Below, piece by piece: positions 35,221 to 43,517 of a stretch of DNA of 45,030 bases. Source of the stretch: a virus; the IMG/VR virus record IMGVR_UViG_3300012000_000035, positions 1 to 45,030 of that record. One strand, written 5' to 3'. Every line of letters begins with the position of its first letter. The stretch's first letter is position 1. Below the pieces are notes generated by a model. The model did not search any database and had not been told where the DNA came from. It was given only the letters and a program-made list of their open reading frames with translations. A program made the translations under genes and the position numbers.

Positions 35221-35577
35221 TTAGTATAATTTAATTTCTTTATATGTTGAATTTGTCAGTTCGTTAATTTCTTTTTTTATTTTTGCTCTCTCGTCATTGT
35301 TTTTATAAACAGAACGTGCAAGTTCAATAAATTCATCATCAAATTCTTTTAGTTTTTCTTTTTCTCTAATTTTATCTTCAATTTTCCAAAGTCTTTCATT
35401 TATTTTTTTTAATTGAACTTCATATTTTAAAGTATATTGAGTAAGTGTTGATTTGATTTGATTTAATTCATCTAGTTCTTTATGTACATATTCATTGTCT
35501 GTAAGGAATGCTTTGATTTCAAGAATAGAAATTTTATCTAATAATTCTCCTACCGATATTGGAATTGTAATTTTCAT
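35221..35577 (-). CDS. DUF6165-like coiled-coil protein (118 aa)
   Basis: The N-terminus ITIPISVGELLDKISILEIK is the signature of the DUF6165 family, which is often found next to glycosyltransferase or TPR genes. The rest is a long charged coiled coil (QLKKINERLWKIEDKI, IREKEKLKEFDDEF). It overlaps the start of the gene upstream by 4 nt and is the last gene of the glycan operon. The function of the family is unknown to me. Confidence 0.75.
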   Translation of the reverse strand: MKITIPISVGELLDKISILEIKAFLTDNEYVHKELDELNQIKSTLTQYTLKYEVQLKKINERLWKIEDKIREKEKLKEFDDEFIELARSVYKNNDERAKIKKEINELTNSTYKEIKLY

Positions 35578-36356
35578 AATACTTCTCTCACCTTTTCTTT
35601 AATATTTCTAATTCTTTGATTCCACCAAGAAGTAACAGATTGACTATCTATTGTGGGTTTGGTACACTCTATGTATGCATCTTCCCAGGAATCGGCAAAA
35701 ATCCAAGGTGGATTTTCTTCGTATTTAAATGTAATTTTTATTTCATCTCTTGAACCTACTACAACAGGAATTGCTCCATTCATAGATGCCTCATATAATC
35801 GAAAGCAATCTAATGAAGAATTACCTCTTCCACAAGGAACAAATAAAGACTTTGAATAAATTTTACACATCAATTCTTTTGTGGTAGAGTTCCCAATAAA
35901 ATGAGGATTCAATTTTTGAAAGGTTGATATCATATCACTTCGGTCAGATTTGATTTCTCCTAGAAAAGACCAGATCAGTTTTTTATTCTCAGAAAAAATT
36001 TTACAACCATTTGTATATCCTAAAGGAATGTGAATAGTATTTGATGTGTATGTATAATTTGGATGATGATATTGTCTTAAAAATAATTCACAATAATTTC
36101 CCAGTTCATTGAAACAAGATAAATCTTCACCAATGAATTCATCAGACAAACAAATAATAATTTTTGGTTTAATTCTTTTTATTGTATTTTTGATATTCGA
36201 AAAACTATGAACCCTGGAAGAAAATGCAAATACATCACAATTTAAATTAATAGTTTCAATTTCTGATGTTGGAATATAATTTACATTTCCTTCTGGTAAA
36301 ATTTCATTTAATAAAAAATCAGTTTCCCATAATCCAGTTTCAACCACATAATTCAT
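35574..36356 (-). CDS. GT47/exostosin-like glycosyltransferase (260 aa)
   Basis: Residues 171-200 (LFVPCGRGNSSLDCFRLYEA and GAIPVVV) match the nucleotide-sugar-binding region of exostosin-family (GT47) glycosyltransferases, where CPRGxxxDTxRxxEAxxxGxIPVVV is typical. The N-terminal half holds ICLSDEFIGEDL and LRQYHHPNY and is likely the acceptor-side domain. GT47 enzymes transfer sugars from UDP-sugars. Donor and acceptor are unknown. It overlaps both neighbours (ATGA). Confidence 0.75.
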   Translation of the reverse strand: MNYVVETGLWETDFLLNEILPEGNVNYIPTSEIETINLNCDVFAFSSRVHSFSNIKNTIKRIKPKIIICLSDEFIGEDLSCFNELGNYCELFLRQYHHPNYTYTSNTIHIPLGYTNGCKIFSENKKLIWSFLGEIKSDRSDMISTFQKLNPHFIGNSTTKELMCKIYSKSLFVPCGRGNSSLDCFRLYEASMNGAIPVVVGSRDEIKITFKYEENPPWIFADSWEDAYIECTKPTIDSQSVTSWWNQRIRNIKEKVREVL

Positions 36357-38500
36357 AAAGGATTGGATAAATCAAAATTATTTTGAATCAACTCGATAAT
36401 ATTTTTATTTTTGGAGACTACACCAAGTCCAAAAGTATGAGTAAAGGTGCATTTGGGGAGATCTATCTCATCAAAAAATTTCTTGACTCCATACTTATTT
36501 CCATTGAGTTCTTCCACGCAAGTATCGTGAAATAAAATAACTCCATCATCATTCACAAATTTACTCCAAGTTTCAAAATCATTTTTCACTGATTCATAAG
36601 AGTGATCTCCATCAATATGTAAAATATCAATCTTTTTATCCCAAGTTTTTGCCACATCATCAAAATATCCTTTAATGAAAGTTATATTATCTTTCAAGTG
36701 TAACTTTTCTTGTTTATGAAGAACTAAATTGTAAACAGAATCATCTCTATGACCAGCATATGGATCACCCTCAAATGAATCAATTCCATATACGTGACCT
36801 ATACGAGGCATAGCAAAACAGAAAGTAGAAAATCCCCAATCAACTCCAAGATCAACAGTAACTTTTGGTTTCAAATAAGAAACTAACCACTCAGCAAAAC
36901 CACGATGCCCTTTCCAACAAGTATGAAGATCTTCTAGATTTGTTAAAAAAAGTTTGTCTATTGCTTGATGTCTTTCTGGAAATCTTAAAGTTTCTGGATT
37001 AAATCCAGTTGCAAATATAGTAATATTTGGATTATTTAAATTTTTAGAAAGTTCGCCAAGATATGAAAATGCCTGAGAAAGATAAGGTTCTCCCATATTC
37101 ATTGCTTCACTTACTGCGTGAAAAGCATAATTTGCTCCCTTAGAAATATTTTGAAGTTGAATTAAGCAAATACTACAACGAATGAAAGCAATAATTCTAA
37201 ATGTATCAAAATATGCCTTGGAGACATTCAAATATTCTTGACCAAATTCAAGTGCCTTTTGATGATTTCCAACATTAAAATAATGATTGAAAATAAACCA
37301 AATATAATACCAGTTTGTTGGATCTTTTTGGTATTCTCTCTCGCAGATATCAAAATAAAAAAGTTCTTTTGAGATTGATTTGTGAATTTTTTTTGTAATT
37401 TTAATCGTAGTATCTACAGAAGATTCTTGAGGAAATTCTTCCGTAGAAACAAAGATAGGCATTTCGTGAACTGCATTTACCCATTTATAATTTTTTGTTC
37501 TATGAAATCTTGTGTGAACTTCATTGGATTGTTGTGGTTCATCTTGACCGTTATCATCAAATCTCAAATGCCTGAATGTCGTAAAGTCTTCCTGAACCAT
37601 ATCCAAACCTTCAAGATAAATCTCATTTACATCTTCATTGAAATCAATTGAAAATGCCCAATCAGTTTTTACATAAGAAAGTGCCTGATTTCTTGCAACA
37701 GAAAAATCAAATTCTTTTTTTGTTTGTGGGTGTTCGTGAACTTCAATACCAGCATCTCTGAGAAGTTGAACTGTGTTATCAGTGCTTCCAGTATCAACGA
37801 CTACAGTATGATAAAACTTTTTGGAATTTTCAATAAACTTATCAATATTATTTTCTTCGTTTTTTGCAATCGCATATAAAGTTACATTCATTTTAATCTC
37901 CTCATTTTTTGGTTTGAAGTGGCACCAATGCCAAATTTTTTGTGAATACTCATAGTTTAAATTACCATTCAGAAAAAATAATGTTTTGTTATTGAAATAC
38001 TCATTGACTGCAGAAATCACACCATTCCAACATAGAGCATAGTCATCTCCAGCAATCAATCCTCCAGGTTTAAGTTTTGGATACCAAGCAGTGATATCTG
38101 CCAAAACATTTTCATAATCGTGAGATGCATCGATGAAAATAAAATCAATACTCTCATCGTCAAATTGAGATGCCACACTCAAACTTGTTCCTTGAATGGG
38201 AACAATAATATCATCAACTTTACATAAAGATATATTATTTTGAAAAAGTTTTAGTAATGAAGTGAAATTATTTTTTATGTTTTTTATGATTTCAGTATGT
38301 TCTTCACTACCTTCAAATGTATCTATCGCATAAACTTTTATATTCTTTTTTGATTTCTTAATTTCCTGCCCCAAACAACAAGTGGATCTTCCCATCCAAG
38401 AACCAATTTCAACAAAAACTGAATCGTCTGAAAATTTACTTGCTGCTAATTTATAAACTAAATCTGAATCAAAAAATCCAGGAACATCTTTCCAATTCAT
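36353..38500 (-). CDS. Methyltransferase - GT2 - TPR - methyltransferase fusion (715 aa)
   Basis: Three enzyme parts are visible. Residues about 1-195 are a class I SAM methyltransferase (FVEIGSWMGRST motif I, FIFIDASHDYENV, LKPGGLIAGDDY). Residues about 205-400 are a family-2 glycosyltransferase (VTLYAIAKNEENNIDKF, VVVDTGSTDNTVQLL). Helical TPR-like repeats follow to about 510. Residues about 540-700 are a second methyltransferase (TVDLGVDWGFSTF, DILHIDGDHSYESV, DGVILFHDT). The start is ATG 38500, preceded by GGAAG and overlapping the upstream stop; a TTG five codons earlier is less likely. The enzyme probably adds and methylates a glycan; substrate unknown. Confidence 0.85.
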   Translation of the reverse strand: MNWKDVPGFFDSDLVYKLAASKFSDDSVFVEIGSWMGRSTCCLGQEIKKSKKNIKVYAIDTFEGSEEHTEIIKNIKNNFTSLLKLFQNNISLCKVDDIIVPIQGTSLSVASQFDDESIDFIFIDASHDYENVLADITAWYPKLKPGGLIAGDDYALCWNGVISAVNEYFNNKTLFFLNGNLNYEYSQKIWHWCHFKPKNEEIKMNVTLYAIAKNEENNIDKFIENSKKFYHTVVVDTGSTDNTVQLLRDAGIEVHEHPQTKKEFDFSVARNQALSYVKTDWAFSIDFNEDVNEIYLEGLDMVQEDFTTFRHLRFDDNGQDEPQQSNEVHTRFHRTKNYKWVNAVHEMPIFVSTEEFPQESSVDTTIKITKKIHKSISKELFYFDICEREYQKDPTNWYYIWFIFNHYFNVGNHQKALEFGQEYLNVSKAYFDTFRIIAFIRCSICLIQLQNISKGANYAFHAVSEAMNMGEPYLSQAFSYLGELSKNLNNPNITIFATGFNPETLRFPERHQAIDKLFLTNLEDLHTCWKGHRGFAEWLVSYLKPKVTVDLGVDWGFSTFCFAMPRIGHVYGIDSFEGDPYAGHRDDSVYNLVLHKQEKLHLKDNITFIKGYFDDVAKTWDKKIDILHIDGDHSYESVKNDFETWSKFVNDDGVILFHDTCVEELNGNKYGVKKFFDEIDLPKCTFTHTFGLGVVSKNKNIIELIQNNFDLSNPL

Positions 38501-39195
38501 AAGTAATTCTTCCAATCAATACAAGGTGAAATCCATTCTTTTACTGCGTGAGTTGAATATCCAGGAAGACAAGAAATCAAATATTTTCCTCTTTGATTCA
38601 AGTCCAAAAATTTTTGATGGTCTGCAGTTGGTTCTACATTGAAAGAATATTGATAATGAATTTTTTTATCTTCTTTTAATGTTTTAAATTTAGTAGCAAA
38701 AGTATTTGTAGTAGAAGGAACTGGTTTCCAATGAGAATTTTCAGTAATTAAAATCTTACTCATTAGATCAGAATACATTTCTGTGTATTTGTCTCTATGA
38801 TCATATAAAGTGACATATGAAACTGGTAGATCAAATCCTTCTTGAAGAATAACATCCCAGTTTGGTCGATGAACATAATCATCTTCCAAAAAATAAATGA
38901 TAGTATCATCATCAAAGTCTTTTTGTAAGACGTATTCTAACGTTCTCAAAAAACTTTTTGCTTCTCCTCCAGCATTGATAATATGAACATTCTCTTCCTG
39001 CGATAAAAATGTATCTTCTATTTTACCATAAAACTCATCATAAAATATAGTATAATTAGTGGTCTCTGAATTATGAGTATTTTTAAAATTTTGAAATACT
39101 TTTTGTTTATTCCACCATTCTGGTCTTTCTTTATTTGGTTGCTCTTGAATCTTTGAATAGTAACAATGTCTTAGAAATACCTCAATTTTTTTCAT
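38497..39195 (-). CDS. Putative GT-A-type glycosyltransferase (232 aa)
   Basis: MKKIEVFLRHCYYSKIQEQP at the start, then TIIYFLEDDYVHRPNW near residue 100: an acidic EDD motif after a hydrophobic strand, as in the metal-binding DXD of GT-A enzymes. The C-terminus (YSTHAVKEWISPCIDW) is aromatic. No closer family is recognised, so the call is moderate. Overlaps of 4 nt link it to both neighbours in the glycan operon. Confidence 0.65.
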   Translation of the reverse strand: MKKIEVFLRHCYYSKIQEQPNKERPEWWNKQKVFQNFKNTHNSETTNYTIFYDEFYGKIEDTFLSQEENVHIINAGGEAKSFLRTLEYVLQKDFDDDTIIYFLEDDYVHRPNWDVILQEGFDLPVSYVTLYDHRDKYTEMYSDLMSKILITENSHWKPVPSTTNTFATKFKTLKEDKKIHYQYSFNVEPTADHQKFLDLNQRGKYLISCLPGYSTHAVKEWISPCIDWKNYL

Positions 39196-39971
39196 ATGTT
39201 AAATTTATCATAAAGTTTTACATTTTCTTCACCAATAATTTCTTCTGGAGGTGGTGAAGTTCTCTGGAGTTTTGGTCTTATTTTATGAAGATTTTCAATA
39301 CCCCAAGCATCATCTTTGTCTTCTGCACAAGTATTTAGAATGTTGGAAAAATCGTGCTGATGAGGTTCTATCTCAAGAAACTCATAGATTTTTTTTATGG
39401 TTTCTTCTGGATTTTGTGTAATATCTTTATAATCTACTAAGTGAATATTTTCTGGATTATGTTCTAATCCATATACTAGACTTTGATATGGATCTGACAC
39501 ATAATTTTTCCAAAGACATTCAATACGATTATCTACAGTAATTTCTTTTCCTTCATTTCTTAAATGTGCATCTACAAAGTTATCAGTTTTATTTTTTTCA
39601 ATAAGAATAATATACGATGCAAGAACTTCTGATATTCTACGATTAGTTGCTACAATTTTTGGTTTTTGATGAAGAAATTTTTCAATTGAAGATACATTTT
39701 TACACCATCCACGATGTTTGTCTAAAATACAAGGTTTATCAATATGGTTGTAAAAGTTTGAAAGAATTGAATGATAAGTATTATAAACAATCTGTTCCTT
39801 ATCGTAAGTGTATTGTAGATCTAATTTTGAAAATCCATCATCAATCCAACATAATAGATCGGCAAGAGGTGATGTTGGAGTTGCCTGAATTTTTGGATGC
39901 TGAGAAAGAATGGAACCTAATAATGTGGAACCACTTCTGGGAAGACCAGAAAGAAAATAAAGAGACTTCAT
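39192..39971 (-). CDS. Sulfotransferase (259 aa)
   Basis: The P-loop LSGLPRSGSTLLGS at residues 7-20 is the 5'-phosphosulfate-binding motif of PAPS-dependent sulfotransferases. Residues near 115-130 (KPKIVATNRRISEVLASYI) fit the 3'-phosphate-binding motif with Arg and Ser. The C-terminal half holds HLVDYKDITQNPEETIKKIY, typical of the family. The enzyme would transfer sulfate from PAPS to a carbohydrate or tyrosine; neighbours favour a glycan. It depends on host PAPS. Confidence 0.85.
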   Translation of the reverse strand: MKSLYFLSGLPRSGSTLLGSILSQHPKIQATPTSPLADLLCWIDDGFSKLDLQYTYDKEQIVYNTYHSILSNFYNHIDKPCILDKHRGWCKNVSSIEKFLHQKPKIVATNRRISEVLASYIILIEKNKTDNFVDAHLRNEGKEITVDNRIECLWKNYVSDPYQSLVYGLEHNPENIHLVDYKDITQNPEETIKKIYEFLEIEPHQHDFSNILNTCAEDKDDAWGIENLHKIRPKLQRTSPPPEEIIGEENVKLYDKFNI

Positions 39972-39987
39972 AGATTTTTGAAATTAT

Positions 39988-41016
39988 TTATGGATCTGGT
40001 GTGTATTGAATTGCTGCTATATGCTGACGCCCACAAAAAGTAAATTTCCATTTATTTGCACCATATAATGTGGTGACTGGTGTGCTTCTAGTTGTAGTAT
40101 CATTGACTCCGAGTTGTCCATAAGAATTACGACCCCAAGTCCATAAAGTTCCATCAGTTGTGAGTGCAACCGTATAATAACCTCCACCAGAAGTAGATTT
40201 CCAGTTAGTTCCACCCAATAGTGTTGTGACTGGTGTGCTTCTAGATGTAATATCATTGACTCCTAGTTGTCCATAAGCATTAAAACCCCAATTCCATAAG
40301 GTTCCATCGGTCTTGGTTGCAATTGTATATAATTGTCCACAAGAAATGGATTTCCAATTGGTTCCGCCTAATAATGTAGTGACTGGAGTAAGAGTTGTAT
40401 TTGTAGTATTGATTCCTAATTGTCCCCTATCATTACGACCCCAAGTCCATAGAGTTCCATCGGTTTTAATTGAGATTGTGTGTAAAGTACCACCATCAGC
40501 AATGGATTTCCAGTTGGTTCCACCTAAGAGTGTGGTGACTGGTGTACTTCTATTTGTAGTATCATTGACTCCTAGTTGTCCATTAGTATTAGAACCCCAA
40601 GTCCAAAGAGTTCCATCGGTTTTAATTGAGATTGTATGAACATAACCACCAGCAACAGATTTCCAGTTAGTTCCACCTAATAATGTAGTGACTGGTGTGC
40701 TTCTAGATGTAGTATCATTGACTCCTAGTTGTCCATTACTATTAAACCCCCAAGACCATAGAGTTCCATCAGTTTTTATTGCAACTGTATAATATTGTCC
40801 ACAAGAAATGGATTTCCAATTGGTTCCGCCTAATAATGTAGTGACTGGTGTTATTCTAGTTGTGATTTGGTCATTGACTCCTAATTGCCCTTCAAAACAA
40901 CGTCCCCAATTCCACAAAGAAGGTTGCCTAAAAATTTCAGCAGGCACAAAGATATCATAAAAATCATAGACAACTCCATTTTCAGTAAATCTATAATTAA
41001 TATCGTCTCTAGGCAT
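39988..41016 (-). CDS. RCC1-repeat beta-propeller protein (342 aa)
   Basis: After an N-terminal motif (YRFTENGVVYDFYDIFVPAE) the protein contains six units of 51 residues: LWTWGxNxxGQLGVND, then TPVTTLLGGTNWKS and CGxxHTxAIKTDGT. These are RCC1 repeats, which close into a beta-propeller. The DNA copies (153 nt each) are nearly identical over long stretches. Similar proteins are frequent in cyanophages near tail genes; a role as surface or fibre component is plausible. A second RCC1 gene sits at the right edge. Confidence 0.88.
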   Translation of the reverse strand: MPRDDINYRFTENGVVYDFYDIFVPAEIFRQPSLWNWGRCFEGQLGVNDQITTRITPVTTLLGGTNWKSISCGQYYTVAIKTDGTLWSWGFNSNGQLGVNDTTSRSTPVTTLLGGTNWKSVAGGYVHTISIKTDGTLWTWGSNTNGQLGVNDTTNRSTPVTTLLGGTNWKSIADGGTLHTISIKTDGTLWTWGRNDRGQLGINTTNTTLTPVTTLLGGTNWKSISCGQLYTIATKTDGTLWNWGFNAYGQLGVNDITSRSTPVTTLLGGTNWKSTSGGGYYTVALTTDGTLWTWGRNSYGQLGVNDTTTRSTPVTTLYGANKWKFTFCGRQHIAAIQYTPDP

Positions 41017-41022
41017 CTTATT

Positions 41023-41379
41023 TTATTGCTGTTTTACTATCACTATTGGAGTATTCATCTTTTGACTCCAGTTATCAAAATACTCTATTATACTCTTATT
41101 TATCGAATCCTTAGTTGTCTCGATGATTTTAAGATATTGTCCTTGTGCATTATTCTCAACTGAAACCAAAAACCCACACTTATCTGGTCTAAATTCATCA
41201 TCAATTAATTCCTGTACCCAAGCACAAAAATAATTTTCACAAGATTTGGGTCTTACTTTATGAACACTGCATCCATCGCAATCTAAAAATTTACAAGATT
41301 TTCCAGCACCAAATTCCCATCCATAAGAATCTCCATATAACCAAGTGCAGCAGACAGTGCAACCATTACAATTTCTCAT
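41023..41379 (-). CDS. CxxCxxCC (YkgJ-like) zinc/iron-binding protein (118 aa)
   Basis: The N-terminus MRNCNGCTVCCTWLYGDS carries CxxCxxCC, followed by CKFLDCDGCSVHKVRPKSCENYFC. This is the pattern of the YkgJ/UPF0153 family, whose clustered cysteines are thought to hold zinc or an iron-sulphur centre. The C-terminal half is beta-rich and less conserved. It ends the operon from 44854 and is coupled by ATGA to the gene before it. The biochemical role is unknown. Confidence 0.8.
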   Translation of the reverse strand: MRNCNGCTVCCTWLYGDSYGWEFGAGKSCKFLDCDGCSVHKVRPKSCENYFCAWVQELIDDEFRPDKCGFLVSVENNAQGQYLKIIETTKDSINKSIIEYFDNWSQKMNTPIVIVKQQ

Positions 41380-42062
41380 TTGATGTAATCCGTTTCCTTA
41401 AAATAATAATTTACCAAATCTATTTCAGCATTATGTAATTTCGAGGAAAATTCTTCATTCCAAGTTTCCAAAGACTTTGCCTTATATTTCTTTCCACTAC
41501 CAATCCAAAACTCTCTATCTAATCTGTAATTTGTTTCCAAATACTTATCATTTAATCTATTAATATAAGAAGCATTTGCCCACCAAAAATTTCCTGGATA
41601 GTGCCCAACATTGTCTATGTTTTTTGTAACTTCACCGTTTCCCCAAATAGTATCACCAAGAATTAACCAAGTTTGCCCAACACAATCATAAGTATTTAAA
41701 TAATTTGCACATTCTTTCCATCGATCAATTACAAAGTATTCCATCATCAGTCTCCAAGATTGAGATTCTAGAGTATTCTTAGAAGATCCTTTTGTGTGAA
41801 AATAAAGAATTTTATAATCAGGATTTTGCTTGCAGAAATCTCGCAATGAAATCAAAGTTTCTGTTTCCTCTTTCCAATTTGTATTTCTCTTTACCACTGT
41901 TTTTTCTGGAACATTAAAAAGTTCTTGATCTCCATTCACACCAAAATGAATATAATCTGCTGCTTGTATCAATCCAGAAGAATACAAACGATGAATTTGT
42001 GATTGGTAAATAAAAGCACCCAATCCAATTTGCCCTATATGATAAAAAATTGCTATCTTCAT
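41376..42062 (-). CDS. Putative glycosyltransferase (228 aa)
   Basis: Begins MKIAIFYHIGQIGLGAFIYQ. Motifs include KILYFHTKGSSKN, YDCVGQTWLI and HYPGNFWWANASYI, which occur in glycosyltransferase-like proteins of phage and bacterial polysaccharide loci. No clear DXD is visible, so the activity call is moderate. It overlaps both neighbours and belongs with the other sugar genes here. Confidence 0.6.
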   Translation of the reverse strand: MKIAIFYHIGQIGLGAFIYQSQIHRLYSSGLIQAADYIHFGVNGDQELFNVPEKTVVKRNTNWKEETETLISLRDFCKQNPDYKILYFHTKGSSKNTLESQSWRLMMEYFVIDRWKECANYLNTYDCVGQTWLILGDTIWGNGEVTKNIDNVGHYPGNFWWANASYINRLNDKYLETNYRLDREFWIGSGKKYKAKSLETWNEEFSSKLHNAEIDLVNYYFKETDYIK

Positions 42063-42844
42063 ATTTGATATGTTGCTTCTTCCATTCCTTTAATTACATT
42101 TAATCCTAAATTTGAAGTTCGCACAATCTTTTTCTTATCAAGATAATAATATAAAGAGTGTTCGATATCAATACCAGTAGTGCATTGAATCATTTTTTCC
42201 ATATACTTAAAACTCTTTTCTAATGCATCTACAGTCTCAACAAATAAAGACCTATCAAAAGACCACAATCCAGTTACCATAGAACCTTTTGATTTGTAAA
42301 CAAAGGCATAAAAATTTTTATAGACAATATCATCCATTATGTCGTTTTCAATTTCTGGATATTCAAATGTTTTAGCAACATAATAATTTTCTAATAATTT
42401 ACTTTCGTAATCTTTGATGTCAAAATAATCATTCAAAGAATATCTTCCAGTTAATTTGAATACTCGTTGAACATCAGTAAATACTTGATTTTTTTTAATA
42501 TATTCTAATGCACATAAGACACCTCTAGTTTCTAATAGAGATTTTCCAAATGTGAATAATGATGGATTTGAATTTAAATTCTCATACAAAACTTTCAATC
42601 CAGAATCATCATAAAATTCTAGAAACAAATCTACTTTTTCTTTTAAAATATCTTTATAATCGTTTGGAATTTTTTTGTACGAACTTTCAAAAAGACAAAT
42701 ATAAGAATTTGGTGCCTTTTTTCGAATTGATTGAATTGTATCTAGTGTTTGAAAAAATCTTTGTTCTGTATTATATCTGCTATAATGTTCTTCCGCAAAA
42801 TGTTCAAGAGACGAACCGACTAAAAATAAAAATTTATAATTCAT
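42059..42844 (-). CDS. Putative glycosyltransferase-like protein (261 aa)
   Basis: The N-terminus YKFLFLVGSSLEHFAEEHYS precedes QRVFKLTGRYSLNDYF near residue 130 and TGLWSFDRSLFVETV, GIDIEHSLYYYL further on. The KLTGRY and later acidic motifs recall GT-A-like proteins seen in phage glycan clusters. The catalytic residues are not certain. Operon position supports a sugar-related role. Confidence 0.55.
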   Translation of the reverse strand: MNYKFLFLVGSSLEHFAEEHYSRYNTEQRFFQTLDTIQSIRKKAPNSYICLFESSYKKIPNDYKDILKEKVDLFLEFYDDSGLKVLYENLNSNPSLFTFGKSLLETRGVLCALEYIKKNQVFTDVQRVFKLTGRYSLNDYFDIKDYESKLLENYYVAKTFEYPEIENDIMDDIVYKNFYAFVYKSKGSMVTGLWSFDRSLFVETVDALEKSFKYMEKMIQCTTGIDIEHSLYYYLDKKKIVRTSNLGLNVIKGMEEATYQI

Positions 42845-43517
42845 AAAAACACGAAGAATGATTTGGAATAATTTTCTGTTGATTCAATACATTATTTATT
42901 CTCTTCGTCCAAAGGTCTGGAAGATTACTCTTAAATTCACTGATTCTAAAATAGTGCCAGGTTGCTGGATATAATGTTCCTGTGCCATAATTTCCATAAG
43001 ATCCAAGCATTCGATGGTTATCTCCATCATAACCAATTGGATACATTAATTGATATGGAAATCCAATTTCGTCTGCTCTTAATGATAAAATTTGAGCAGT
43101 ATCTATTTGAATTCCATCTTGAACAAACCAAGAGAGGTCTGGATTTCCCAAAGTATTCCAGGCGTCTTGAGTTACAATCAAAAAAGATGCAGCAGCATAA
43201 AGACGATTTCTCATTTGTGTATGAGAAATATTTTGAGCATTTCCCACGAAAGATTTATTTTTTACTGCCCAGTCATATGCTGTTTCTATTAATTTTTTAT
43301 TGTGAGGAATACAATCAATATCCAAAAAGCAAGCAACTTTTTCTTGTTGCATCACAGAAGTCATAAACTTTCCGTGAGCAGTATATAAAGTATTATAGTC
43401 ATCAATTGCATCTTCAATGTGATATTGAACTTCTAGTTCTAGTTTATCGCAAATTTTTTGATGATCTGATATTAACTGTTCTGGTAAATTTTTAGTATAA
43501 AAAGTATGAAATTTCAT
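42834..43517 (-). CDS. Putative GT-A-type glycosyltransferase (227 aa)
   Basis: Residues around 60-75 read KVACFLDIDCIPHNK, a hydrophobic strand ending in D-I-D as in the metal-binding DXD motif. Later segments (SFLIVTQDAWNTLGNPDLSW and DTAQILSLRADEIG) suggest a Rossmann-like enzyme. The fold assignment rests mainly on the DXD context. It overlaps the preceding gene by ATGA and the next by 11 nt. Confidence 0.6.
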   Translation of the reverse strand: MKFHTFYTKNLPEQLISDHQKICDKLELEVQYHIEDAIDDYNTLYTAHGKFMTSVMQQEKVACFLDIDCIPHNKKLIETAYDWAVKNKSFVGNAQNISHTQMRNRLYAAASFLIVTQDAWNTLGNPDLSWFVQDGIQIDTAQILSLRADEIGFPYQLMYPIGYDGDNHRMLGSYGNYGTGTLYPATWHYFRISEFKSNLPDLWTKRINNVLNQQKIIPNHSSCFYEL

